Source: Chiua virens (taxonomy: Eukaryota > Basidiomycota > Agaricomycetes > Boletales > Boletaceae). Taken from it: 64,000 nt of DNA. Made by a program: the position numbers and the translations under genes. The DNA is taken from positions 310,001-374,000 of the forward strand of contig JAHNUO010000017.1 of NCBI GenBank assembly GCA_019787685.1, read 5' to 3'. The notes beneath the pieces were generated by a model. It ran no database searches. It worked only from the letters and a program-made list of their open reading frames with translations, and was not told the DNA's origin. Each line of letters begins with the position of its first letter. Positions within the stretch are counted from its first letter, which is position 1. Positions 1-11,621 of the stretch are shown here, piece by piece.

Positions 1-949
1 GGCATCATGGGGTGTCGTCAAGATGCCAGTGCTAATAAAGTGTGAGATCATGATTACTAGTACTTGTCTGTCAAAGTCCTAGTCCCGATAATCATCCACG
101 AGGTCAGTACGCACCATCCAGATTACAGATTGCACTGGCAATTTTCTGTGCTTGGTCCTATTTTCGCGATGTTCATAGGTGCGAGGGCGGTGTAACTCGA
201 AGTATCGGCAATACCTAGATGCCAGTGTCCGCACGGCAAAACTGAATCCCAATCTTCAAGTGGTTAAACGATGAGCAGATGTTTCGTATGATGAGTTGGT
301 TTCAAGGTTTGGTTCGTTGAACGCTTCCGTTGCTACTGGTGATTACTTGAAGTTACCTTTTTCTGGATTTTGGTGAGTAATATCGTCCTCGATAAGGAAA
401 CCATGGGAGGATTCCAGGAATTAGTGAACGTTTGTGACCGTCGATTCGTCGATCATCGGTGCAGCTCATGTTTCGGTGAGTGGTACCCTGCACCCGGTAT
501 GCGTCTCGAGCCACTGCAGTAGGTGACGACAGTCGCCCACATGGAGCTTTGTCATGGGAAATCCGCGCGGAACGATGGTTCTTCGTTGCTACAAACTTCC
601 TGATTGGTATACCCGCTTCGACAGGTGGCAGATCATCCTGAAACGGCCCGGGAATTAGATCAGAGCAGCATTTTCTTGGTGTGTTTCCACTGAAGGGGAG
701 ATTTGGAGGCCACTAACCTTGGTACGTATGTTGAGGGTGCCATTCAACTGGATTTTTGAAAGCGGGAAGGGAAGTGCGCCAATGCACGAAAAGATGAGAA
801 GTGCTGATGTACTTGCCTTGTTCTGGATCAAGGGTGACCGAGACAACTCCGCGATACGAGGTGTGCACACTCAAGGCTGATCACGGGGATCAAGCCTCCT
901 AGCGGCTGCGAGTCAACAATCTCTCGTGGGCAAAATAGTCTTCTGTTGC
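1..949. other. Non-coding stretch, nothing recognised
   Basis: No frame here has the composition or motifs of a known protein. A short minus-strand run near 660-710 contains a Ser-Val-Glu-Thr string resembling part of a P450 exon from this window, but the match is too short to call. Confidence 0.4.
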
Positions 950-1252
950 TAAAGTATACAATGATAATATTACGAGTAAAAAGAATGACATATCTCGTTG
1001 AAGGCGGACCTGGACATGACGACTGACGGCCCACCAAGGGACACGGCGCCCAATGGGTTGAACCACATCACTTCGCGCCCTGGATAATTCCTACGTAGAC
1101 TCGATGAAAGTTTGCTTTTTTGGATACTACAAAACGTACTTTATTCTTGAAATGGCTCTTCACACCGCTATTGTTTTATCAACTATGAACTTGACGGCCG
1201 CCAAAGCGATGCTAGCCATAGCCCAACGGAAAATCGACGTGTAGCCACTCAT
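950..1252 (-). pseudogene. Cytochrome P450 fragment (exons 1-3, deleted)
   Basis: The minus strand starts with an ATG at 1252 and encodes an N-terminal membrane anchor (MSGYTSIFRWAMASIAL) aligning with the three longer P450 copies in this window. A TGA stop interrupts it about 30 codons in. The first intron donor and the next exon (YPGREVMWFNPLGA) are recognisable. The frame then jumps straight to the SAFNE region normally about 80 residues further on, so most of exons 2-3 is deleted. Nothing after the following intron is recoverable. It is a dead fragment of the same family and lies 300 bp upstream of the next, longer copy. Confidence 0.75.
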
Positions 1253-1550
1253 CTTGTTGCCACGTCGAGTAGATTGCAATCCTAATGTTACTGTGAGTGT
1301 GGGGATAGGTCATAGTATATAACCAAACTGAAAGGTTTTTGATACTGCCCCGTGACTCCCCACCATGGGGTCCCTTGGATTTAGGGTCGCCGTATCGTGC
1401 TGTCGCCGAATCCGAGTCGGCCCCGAATCACTACCGGTCACAGAAGTGTGACACCACTATGCTACACGGCAAATCCCAGATTCCGGCAGAGCACAAGATA
1501 GGTACATGGCGATGGCAGAAGGAAATAGGTAACCTACATTGGAGTAAAGT

Positions 1551-3784
1551 TCATTCTCGCCTCGACAGCTTCACGCGCGGGGTGAGCGGCGTCAGCGTGA
1601 TACCAATCGCCCATTTCAACAAAGCCTCTTTCTGCTGCTCGAAAGGCTTTTTTCGCGAGGTCATCTGGGATCAGTATCCGATACCGGCGCACGACGCTCG
1701 CAAGAATACCGATCATTTCGGCAAATGCAAATCGCTGACCGATACACGACCTTGCACCACCAGCGAACGGCAAAACTACAGGGCGTTCATGAATCTGGCA
1801 GATATTCTGGTCACACGAGCATCGCACTTACATGCATCCCTCGGCCACTGATATGATTCAGTGTCGATGAAGCGCTCAGGTTTGAACTCTGCGGCGTCCT
1901 CTCCCCAATACAAAGCTACAATACAAGGTATGATGAAGCGACCACGAGTTTCTTGAACGGTAATAACTCACGATTCATGTGCAATCCCCATATTTCCATA
2001 ATAACGGCACTTCCCGCAGGGACAGCGACTGAGAACTTTCCAGTTTCAACAGATGGGCTCTCCTTTGATCCAGGGGAAAAGTAAGTGGAGGGTAGAACCA
2101 TATCTGCATGTACGTTCTTCGAAATACGAGGCTCCGCAGGAAACACACGAAGCGTTTCGCGAATACAGGCGCTAGTATATTCCTTTGTAATCTGTGAGTC
2201 CATGTTCAATGGAGACAAAGACAACCTCACAAGCATGTCCATGTATCCTTTATGGTTCTGAAATTCTAGTTAGAGATGAGTGCAGAAATAGAGAGATACA
2301 ATCTCACTGCCATTACTTGTGCGACAGGCACATCTCCTGGCCATACCCGAGAGACTTCTTCATGCAATTTCTGTTGAACATCCGGATAGAGTGCCAATAA
2401 CACAAATGCGAAGCAAAGAGTATGAGCAGAGGTCTCTGCAACCAGACATCGATTTCAATTATCGATCCTCGTCTCAGAAAATGATACACTAACCATGTCC
2501 TGCAAGAAGGAAAGCCTGAGGACAAAGGAATGATTGAGCAGTGCAAACACAATCCCGGATACATACTCACGAATATGTTGGAAAAGAGTTCCCCTTCAGT
2601 CAGTCTTTTCGAGTCCCCATCCTGGTTCATGTTAGCTTCGACGAGGTTTCGTAACAATGATGTGCGTGAAGCTGCAGGCCCTCCGGACATGATATCAGCG
2701 CGGGCGGACGCTACAAGGTCGACCATATGGGAGCGTAGATCGTCGAACGCAAGTCGAGTGAAGAGTGCGCGCGAGGAAAGATAAGGCACTCGGATTAGTG
2801 ACGATAGCTGGTAGAACCATCCTGGGGTTCAAAGCTCTGAAAATGATGTTCTCGACAGAACCGAGGACCGCAGCTCGAAAGGTAAGCTTGAGGGCAGGAG
2901 GCAGTTCTTCCATTGCATCTGCGTTCCAGGACATCCGTTTACCAAAGCCTGCGGTAACAATAACACAAAGTGTTGCCTGAGACCATATTTGATTCAGATC
3001 TCGTCGGATCTTAAGGGACAATTCGCACCCTCGTCAATGGGAGCACTAAATCCATAGTGGTATCAGAACCAACGGCGTCGAGCTCTTCAAACCATTCGGT
3101 CATCACTTGTAGCGTCTCTGACCAGACTAGTGCGATGTTCGCCTTGGAGTAATACCATGAGAGACAATCATAAGTGTAGTGTGAAAACATGACCTGCCTC
3201 GTTGAAGGCGGACATAACGACGGAGCGATGGCGCTTCCAGTCCGACCCCTCTGTACTAACGACATTTCGGCCATAAATGTTAATAATCTCGTATATCATC
3301 ACATCCTTTTGGAAAGGTGTGTCGATCTGAAGTGATGAGCTTGATAGCCTCGGAGTCTGCGGTCCAGAAGATCTGCCGAGCTGTCGAAATCCAGATAGTT
3401 GCCAAGGACGTTGCTCCAAATTTCGTGTACACTGCGCGTAAAGTCGATGTGACGACGAGCTAGTGCAGAGAGACGAGAGGACGTAACGCGAAAATTTCGC
3501 TCCGTGGCGGCCGGCCATGCCAGGTCTGGGGAATATGGTCCCCAGCATAAGGGACAAAGCACCGAAAGGGCTGAGCCATATCACTTGGCGGCCTGGATCA
3601 TTCCTACAGGCAGGATAGGCTCGGGTCACTGGTATTTCTGGAGCACTTGGAAAAGGACCTGCAAAACGCACCTTATGCTTGCAAAGGCTTTCTGCACTGA
3701 GATAACCTTGTCGACGGTGACTTTGAAAGCCACCAGAGTGATGCCAGCCAAGGCCCAACGGAAAATTGACGTGGACATACTCAT
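1551..3784 (-). pseudogene. Cytochrome P450, full-length but frameshifted copy
   Basis: This copy spans all exons of the family: anchor from the ATG at 3784, the KRHRSVVMSAFNE segment, I-helix region, ExxR helix (CIRETLR), and haem loop FAGGARSCIG near the 3' end. Compared base by base with the intact copy at 11622-13836, it carries at least three single-base insertions. One is in the run after codon DRHT (near 3311-3316), one in the FRAL codons (near 2829-2836), and one extra A/T in a six-base run at about 1648-1653 before the C-terminal RVKLSRRE. The second intron donor is also weakened to a GTTACG form. As written it cannot make a full P450. The lesions are all of the kind assembly errors produce, so reads should decide. 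Promoter and 3' flank resemble those of the 11.6-kb copy, implying a recent duplication. Confidence 0.85.
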
Positions 3785-4301
3785 GTCGTTGTGACTTCAA
3801 GCCTGGTAAGAGACTATGAGCGTCCGTGTAAAACGTCAAGCACTAGGCATGGGGTCGCTGATCTGAATCAGTATCAGGCTGTGTCACTCAACAAATTGTA
3901 TCCGTGACTCGCATGGCTTCATCAGTGACACCAGGCACATCATCGAGTCCATAACTTATAATCTTCTCCGATGAAAACTCAGCTATCTTGTGAGAGCTGG
4001 TGCATTCCAAATATCTCATGTAGAGTCCGAGCACATACTGTTATAAATCATATAATTTACATCCCAGTCTACCATCCTAAAGCCCTATTATCGAGTCGCA
4101 AGCCTGAATCCTTCCAAGATCAAATCCGAAGTAAACTCAGATGCATCCTGACTCAGGTTCTTCTCACGATGTGACTTTGAAGTAATAGTCTCGAGCCGTT
4201 ATAGGAAATTCGGGTGAACTCGGGGAGCAGACTTTCTATAGCGCGGAAAATCCCGATACCCGTAAGCGCCTTCCGACTAGAACTTCGGCTCGAGACTAAC
4301 T
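3785..4301. other. Intergenic, P450 promoter side
   Basis: The first about 60 bases upstream of the P450 start resemble the same position upstream of the 11.6-kb copy, so the duplication included the promoter. The rest shows no gene. Confidence 0.4.
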
Positions 4302-6109
4302 TTGAAGAGGACTTCTGAACAAGGTGATGGGGACATCAAAATCAAAATCCAACAACTTGCTGTCCTAGACAAATACACCGCTGCCTTGGTTGTGAGTTTG
4401 GTCCGATCGCTCGGCACTTATCAGGTACTTATTTGTGTCATAGTCCACACCGCCAGAGACAATATGCCCGCTAGAGGAATCGACAAATATGGACATCGTG
4501 CACTTGCTCGTTATCGCGAATGCTTAGAACTACAAGACCTCAATGAATCGATAAGACACTTTGAGCAAGCACGAGATCTTCGTCCACTGGACCACCCTAG
4601 TCGTGCTGTTGTCTTATTCAACCTCGCCAATGCCAAATTGATGTGTTGCCGAGTGAATGTCGTCTGCTCCGATCTCGATGCACCAATCGACCTGTACCGA
4701 GCTGCCATTAGTTTGCGCCTCCGTGACCATCCGGATCACCCATTCACACTCCTCAGTCTCGGAATAGCCCTCAAAGCTCGCTTCCAAAGAAGAAAGAGCG
4801 AAGAAGATGAGGCAGAAGGTGATGCGTTGCTCTTGAAGGTCCTTGATGTTTCCCCACCAGATAGCTATGTACATCATGCCACCGTTCTCGCATTTGGTAG
4901 CACTGCAGGCTCCGAATGGGCCCAGCCAACAGAGTTGTCTCGCGCAATTGTCGGTGGAGTTGATGATCATTTGCATTGGATATTCCATCGAAGCTCCTCT
5001 GGCCCTAGGCTACTGGATCACATTGGCATTCTTTTCTTATCTCGGTCAATTTGTTGATCCGAAGAAGGCAACTCCCACACTAGATGTTGTAGTCAAATAT
5101 GCCTCTCCCGATCACCTTGCCAGCCATCACGGCTAGCAACCCTCAGCAAATCGTTCTTCACTCGCTATGGTCGCTCCGGAGACACTGTTGACCTGGATAA
5201 GTCGATATCTATAGGAAAGGATGCTGTAAAACTCACGCCGGATGGTCACCCCGACAAAGTGCTACGGCTGAGCAACCTCGCGTTGTCGTTATCGAATCGT
5301 TACAAGTGCTTCGGACACGTCGAAGACCTGAAGAGACCCATATTAATGAGAGAGGATGTAGTTCAACTCGTGCCAGATGGTCATTCAGTAAAGCCCACCT
5401 TTCTAAACAATCTCGCATCATCGTTATCGAATCGCTACAAGTGCTTCGGACACGTCGAGGACCCGAAGAGATCCATATTAATGAGAGAGGATGTAGTTCG
5501 ACTCGTGCCAGATGGTCATTCAGTCACAAGCCCACCTTCCTAAACAATCTCGCATCATCGTTATTAATATTGGCATGCCACACGCACTTCGGCGATGTCG
5601 CGGACCTGGAGAAATCGATATCGATGAGAGAGGGACCATTGCAACTCATATCGGACGATGATTCAAACAAGCCTATGTTGCTACATGGTCACCCAGAAAG
5701 ATCTACATGGTTAAGCAACCTTGCATTGTCATTGTCGATGCGCTACGTTCGTCTCGCAGATGTTGCCGACCTGGAGAAGTCATTATCGATGAGTGAGAAC
5801 ATGTCGGATGGTCATCCAGACAAGCCTATGTGGCTAAGCAAGTTTGCATTGTCATTATTGACTCGTTACCAGCGCTTTAGAGCTGCCGAAGACCTTGAGA
5901 AATCAATATCGATTGGAGAACATCCAGTGCAACTCACGCCAATGGCCATGCAGTCAAGCCCGTTTTTGCTAGGCAACCTTGCGTCGTCGGCGTTATCGAT
6001 ACGCTATGAGCGCTTTGGAGATACTGTAGACCTGGACAAGTCGGTTTCAGCTAGAGAGGACGCGGTACGGCTCACGCCGGATGGTCATACAGAAAACCCA
6101 CATGGCTAA
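4302..6109 (+). pseudogene. TPR-repeat protein gene, broken (CHAT-type family remnant)
   Basis: The first frame (from an in-frame upstream codon at 4302; internal ATG at 4466) encodes helix-turn-helix TPR units such as DLNESIRHFEQARDLRPLDH and HPFTLLSLGIALKARF. Further repeats follow in other frames, with the family signature DLxKSISxREDAVxLTPDGHPDKPxWLSNLALSL. These roughly 45-residue units occur in large Agaricomycete proteins that usually end in a CHAT peptidase-like domain (recollection of the family, not tested). Here the frame shifts near 4990-5135. It shifts again near 5527 through a 2-bp gain, and once more at 6108. No CHAT domain follows. Two adjacent 135-bp units at 5271 and 5406 are nearly identical. 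The locus looks like a decaying, truncated member. Confidence 0.7.
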
Positions 6110-6574
6110 AGAACCTTGCGCGGTCGTTATTAAGGTTGAACAGCAAAAATGGTGGAGGACCGGATACAAAAAACACGCAGACAAAGTACACGAGCAGATG
6201 AGTAGATGTGCTTTGCGTCACCCGCGACTCTTGGATTGCAGTGGGCTGTGCTTCTCGACGGTGCTTGTATATCGACTAAATGGAGAAAAGGAACGGAACG
6301 TGTGGTGCAAGGCACCTCCGAGTTAGTTCTGTACTTGATGATACAGATGAATGAACAGAGGGTGCCTTCGGGCAAAGTCCATTTTTTATATACTTAAATG
6401 ATGCCTTGGTGGACTAGCGAATGGAGGAGAGAGACATGCGCTCGGGACATCAATGTCAATGTGTCTCTGTAATCGAGCCCCAAACAACTTGAAAAGGTTG
6501 GTCAACATCGCGAAGATCAAGTCTGACTCGGTGAATGGATGCAATAAGAAGTCCAGGCACAACATTCGACATTA
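6110..6574. other. TPR remnant tail and intergenic
   Basis: About 90 bases after 6110 still read as a TPR unit in a shifted frame (WLKNLARSLLRLNS). Beyond that nothing is recognised up to the convergent WD40 gene. Confidence 0.4.
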
Positions 6575-9096
6575 TTAGGAATAGTAGCGAAGAGACATGG
6601 CTGCAGCTTGAAAGAAGGTCAATGTATCAACCCGATACATCTTCATATCCAAGTCGCTCACTCGTGTATACAACGGGACTTTGGAGATGGGAATACAACA
6701 ATGATGAATCCTTGGTGTCGACTCCCTACCTATTTCCTGGAGAACGACCGCTGGTTTGATGATTGTCGATACTGTCAAGACGTTGTTCTGTACCGCATGT
6801 GGTGACTCTCCGACGACTTTCTTGATCAACCCCAAACGAGTCGTGCAGAGAACCATGCCTCTAGCTGGCATTCTCAAACCTGTTTGGTGATCCACCACCA
6901 TTCTGTTTCTGTCGAGTGCCTGTCCGGGATGAGCAAGGGCGACTTTGAAGTCAGCCGCAAGCGCGCCTCCAATTGAATCTCTGAGTTTCTCGGCGGTTGA
7001 GATAATGGATAAAATGTTGCACCAGAACTTGGGGGACATTTTGGATTGAATGTCTGAAGCAGAGGCGGCGCAACCAGCTGCGACAACGATGTCGGAAAGG
7101 CATTGCATGACATGCGGGACAAGGGTATCAGAGTTCTCAGTAGAGACAGGGATGTTGGTGCTGGTAAGTGAACGCCAACTGTGACCAGTAGCAAACATCT
7201 GTGATTCTATTGAATTGCCGTTAGGAAAGCCATTGATCTGAAAATGACAGTTTACCTGATTCGCGCACTCGATCGTATATGCTTGCTATGAACCTATCCA
7301 TCCCTTTGTCCCTCGTCCACGAGGAAATGATCAAGTACAAGTAAGAGGTGAGGAAAGCCCGAAGCGCAATCGGGAGGTAACAGGGGAGGTCGTGGCGTGG
7401 CATTGTCTGTAAGTGGTGCACCAAAGACTGGGGGATGGAGTTGGAGGCACGTCGTGCGGCGGATGACCTTTCTTCCATGTCGGGAGACTTGATACGGTTG
7501 GTGATGTAGGTGGATATGAATACGGAAGTCTGTTGAACAGCGTTGTTGAGTTCCTCGAGAGCGCGTATCATTCCATTCTTGGCGGAGGCGTCCGAGTCAG
7601 ACGCGTATTGATGAATCGTAGCAGAAACGGATTGACTGCTGGCGACGGTGGAAGTGATATCCCTGCGATTGTCGTGGTACCGTTGATGGACGCTGTGGAA
7701 GCGAGCTTCAAACCATTTGAGTTCATTACGCGTGAAGATGACCTCGTGCGATAGATCAGGGAACCTGTCAAGTTCTCGGCGGACGGCAGCAAGTTTATCT
7801 GTTTTGACGGCAACTGAACGCTTTCGGCGGTCCAGTTCAGCTTTGAGAGCGGCAATTTGGCGGAGCTTGCGCGACTGCATTTGGTAGCGACGGTAGAGGT
7901 CAGTGAGGTCGGTTCGGAGATTCCGGGTAGTCTTTTGGTTCATGATGAGATCGGGGATGATGCCATATGGAGAGTACACTTACGTTGTCACAGTAGTGAA
8001 TGGGAAGGATGTCGCGTAGACTCCGCACGGTGATGGCGTTGTCCGCGCTCGTCGCCAAGACGTTATTTGTCGATATCGCCATGGAGGAGACGTAGGCAGA
8101 GTGCTGAATGCTCGAGCCGATCTGTTTGTGTGTCACTGCATCCCAGAACAATACAGCTCGACCTGCAGAAGCTGCGATGAATGCACTATCGCTTGCCAAA
8201 GTGATGCACCGAGGGTCACGATCGCTGTGAATGCGCCATTTTGAAAGTGTGTTCCCGGTTGATGCGTCGAGATGATGAACGTGGCTATCCTGGGATGCAA
8301 CGAAGAGATGCGTACTGTCGTGATGCCATGCGATGGACTGGTTATACGGCGAACTGAGTGTGATCTTGAATTTGGCGCGTCGACGGCCACTGTGGCAGTC
8401 AAGGATCCGCACGCGAGAGACATCCCATGCCGCGGTCGCCAACAGCAGTCCGTTTGGCGAGAATGTGACTGCAATCACTGTCCCGTCGTGTTTCAGTTTG
8501 AGGAGTTCCTCGCCATTTGGGAACGACCAGATCCGGGCTGTCTTGTCATACGAACCCGTCGCGATTTTTTTCCCGTCCAGTGACACGTCCACAGCATACA
8601 CTGTCATTCCGTGTCCTGTCAGCTCGGTCGCGATCTCTCCTCTCTCTGCATCAAACACCCGAGCCATGCCTCCGCTTCCACCACTCACGATACACTTCCC
8701 GTCCTGCGACACCGCAATGTCGTAGATCCAACTCCCCGCGTCCATTGGCACCCTCACTTCTTGCCCATCATCTCTTCCCCAACATTGAATCTTTCCTTCC
8801 TCTCCACCAGCCAGCACGCATTTGCCATCCGCCGTAAACACGACTGACCATATGCTGCCTCGGCCATCGATTTCAATCACCTTTAGCGTGGCAGCCCTGT
8901 TTTGATGGGTCGTCATCAGTATCACGTCTTCGGTCACCTCACCATCGTCGTCTTGGTTTGGCCTCTCTTCCTTTTGCATCACCCTCAGCGTGGCAGCACT
9001 ATCTTGATGGGTCAACGTCGGTATCGCGTCTCCGGTCACCTTACCTCGGCCATCTCGGTTCGGCCTCTCTTCGGACCCGGCATCGCTCTCATTCAA
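6575..9096 (-). CDS. WD40-repeat protein with C-terminal coiled coil
   Basis: Three exons join in frame: 9096-7984, 7931-7257 and 7207-6575. The 52- and 49-nt GT-AG introns (phase 0 and phase 1) have good donors, and the second has a CTAAC branch site. The product is about 800 residues. Residues about 10-75 hold two copies of a 34-residue acidic repeat (EERPNxDxxGxVTxD). About 80-350 hold WD40 blades (GSYDKTARIWSF, GGSGGMARVF). About 375-470 is a charged coiled coil (RRYQMQSRKLRQIAALKAEL), followed by a helical C-terminal part. Such a protein probably acts as a scaffold; the partner is unknown. The open frame begins at 9096 with TTG, so the true start lies elsewhere: perhaps an upstream ATG at 9193 joined by a very short intron, or the in-frame ATG at 8979. 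The extreme C-terminus is also uncertain. Confidence 0.75.
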
Positions 9097-9585
9097 CTCT
9101 TCCTTTTCGTCAGTACCTCCTTTCGATTATCCTTTCCGTTTACTCACCTCCTCTCATTCTTCGTGCTAGTACTCGACGCAATACGGAAAACATTGTGGAC
9201 GGATGCAAGTACGAGCGCGTGGATGTCAACTTGCCGCAACCCTTTGGCTCATGAGGCAAGCGTGTGTCTCCTTCACCCGGCGTTTGCTTTTATTGGTTCC
9301 CCTTTCTATCCCCGCGGGCCGCCCCCGTGCTAAAATTCTCATCAAAACTCGTGCGAATACTGCATGCATCGGTATCGGATTGCTCACCACATCGCTATCA
9401 CTCAACATTTACTGGCAGGATGGACACTCACCTCAGTTTTCCATTGGCGCCCCTGAAATGAATTCAACTTTATGGGTACTACAGGACCCCCTGCTTAGCG
9501 CTCTCCGCACGTACTACATGATCCCATTTTCGGTCAAGCCCCCGATATTCTGAACCAGAATCCGGGATGATTTGGACACCATTGT
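9097..9585. other. Upstream region of the WD40 gene
   Basis: This stretch holds a candidate short first exon for the WD40 gene (ATG at 9193 on the minus strand, a short Arg-rich stretch ending at a GTGAGT donor near 9148) and otherwise no recognisable coding sequence. Confidence 0.35.
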
Positions 9586-9640
9586 GTGCTCATCCGATGT
9601 CTTCCAAGGGACCTCTGGAAGATTGAACGCCACGGATACC
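9586..9640 (+). pseudogene. Tiny F-box family fragment
   Basis: The bases encoding the RCLPRNLWKI-type end of F-box exon 1 (CATCCGATGTCTTCCAAGGG and the following codons) recur here, almost identical to 10080-10130 in the next pseudogene 500 bp downstream. Nothing else of the gene is present, so it is a short duplicated scrap. Confidence 0.55.
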
Positions 9641-9906
9641 AAGCAACAGGGAGAGCCCAGGGGCGCGGGCCTCTGCCAGTGGATACGACTCCAGTGTGAC
9701 AAATAACTCATGTTGCGTTGTTCGACAGTGGTAAGATCATAGTATCGGTCAACAGCCTGCAGTTGTTGAACTTTTCGATTACAGATCTACATTTCAGGGT
9801 AGGCTCGTGACCAGCGTCCTACCGTCCTACCTAACTCCGAACCGAATCGGATGGTATCGACTCGAACATCAACAACACCTTGCATTCAACCACGATCGTG
9901 CCCAGG

Positions 9907-11395
9907 ATGCACCCATGCTTGACCATCTTCGAACTGCAGTACGCCATCTTCCGTGAAGCTCACATGAATCACTCTCAGGGAAGGACAACGCTACATTGGC
10001 TAGACTCGTGTATGCTTGTCGGGCCTTCACCAATGTTGTTCTCAATGTTTTGTGGGGGAATTTGGCTTCCATTACGTACCTCATTCGATGTCTTCCAAGG
10101 AACCTTTGGAAGATTGGACGCCACGGCATTTTTCGATGTATCGTTTGTTATTTGGCTTGATGACGTTCAGTTACTTACTCCGAGTTGTCGAAATAGACAT
10201 TCCAGCGAATTATGTCGCACAGCGACTGGGAAATATTTCGCAGATATGCCTTTCGAGTGCGGTCACTGTCCGATTTCGGAGGAAACGGCAACACCTTCCT
10301 CATCCTGGATAAGAGTGTAATACTTGCGTTATTCCACCCTCCGTTCGATGTTCCCCTCATTCCTTACCTCATAGTTCTCAACTGGGGGAATGATGGTGGT
10401 GACTATACCTCGCTTTTACCGGTGTTGTTTACCCGGACGTTGGTCGATGTCACACTGTCATCTGTTGCCCTGTAGTCACCCGGAATACCAACTCAACTCT
10501 CTTCTAAGTGTCCGTCGTTGAACAATCTTTGCATTTCATCTGGCGGTGTCCCATTTGGATGGTAGTACGCTGACGATCGGTGAATACTCTCTGCAAGTGA
10601 GACAGTCATGTCTTTGCGCTCACTGAAATCACTTGGATGTCGTGCACTCGACGGGGTTGCTATCTCCACCTATCCCGTCTTCCATCCTTCGTCAAACTTA
10701 CACTGCAGCTCGAAGACCCAAGTTACGGTTGGAGACACTCAGACGCGGCTTGATACCCCCTGCATTCGCCTCTCTTCAGGTCTTGATGCTGGAAGTCTAC
10801 GGGTTGTCCACCCTGACAACACTCTTGGAAGTCATGCACTTCAATCCGCGACAAGTGTCATTGGAAGTACAGGACACACCTTGCCCAGAAGCACTCCGTC
10901 TCTTTTTCTGCACGCTTGTGAATGCTTGTGATCCGGTGCAGCTCTCCACAACCACTGTGCTCGATGCAGGCATCGAAGACCCAGACTCACCACTCAGTAT
11001 TCCACGTGAACAGGTTTCTCTGTCCACATTCCAACCACTCTTCACACTTTGGAACCTAGATTGGTTCCAAATTGATGTGGCGTGCAGCATCTCATTCAAC
11101 AACGAAGTGATCGAAATGTTGGCAGACTCCTGTCCAAAGCTAACCCACCCTTCCCTTGACTCGATTTTCGGTTGGGGAATTGAACGCGGGTGACACACCG
11201 TGGGCTCGTGCTGCGCTCGAGTATCTTGCTCTCACAGTGGACTTTACAGAGGTCGATCAGCTGCTTTGTGGGCTTCCAACGTCGCATGGGATCACCAATC
11301 CCTGCCGATGGACCAGTTTCATGACAAAAACGATTCACCATTCGCCCGCAATTGCCGCCTTTCTGAATGATGTCTGTCCCTGGGAGTCAAAGTGA
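9907..11395 (+). pseudogene. F-box/LRR-like gene, decayed copy
   Basis: It starts at ATG 9907 with the family N-terminus MHPCLTIFELQYAIFRE. A frameshift near 9990 moves NATLARLVYACRAF and the leucine-rich CLPRNLWKI into another frame. Exon 2 resumes at about 10196 (TFQRIMSHSDWEIFRRYAF) and reads to VDVTLSSVAL, where a TAG replaces the usual Arg codon. Later segments (LKSLGCRALDGVAI; STFQPLFTLWNLDWFQIDV; HGITNPCR) survive in other frames. Order and content match the intact family members at 29.1, 32.5 and 59.3 kb. At least three disabling lesions make it non-functional. Confidence 0.8.
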
Positions 11396-11621
11396 AGTTT
11401 CAAGACAGAGTAGACATTGCAGTACTTGAAAAGATGGGCAGAGGTAGACAAGTTGATGTTGGTGAGGACGGTCAAAGGGAATCTGATTGTATTTCGTTGT
11501 GTTTGGGCAGGCTAGTGGTTGTGAATGAACAGCAACGCGTTTGCATAGTCAAATGATCGAGTAACGACGCAAATACATAGGGATGGCAGAGGGAAACACG
11601 CAACAAACATTGAAGTAAAGT

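Noticed and set aside
7900..7979. WD40 frame read-through and a separate downstream gene starting at the ATG near 7976
   Set aside because: A 52-nt intron (7932-7983) joins the WD40 frame to the coiled-coil frame in phase, so one gene is the simpler model.
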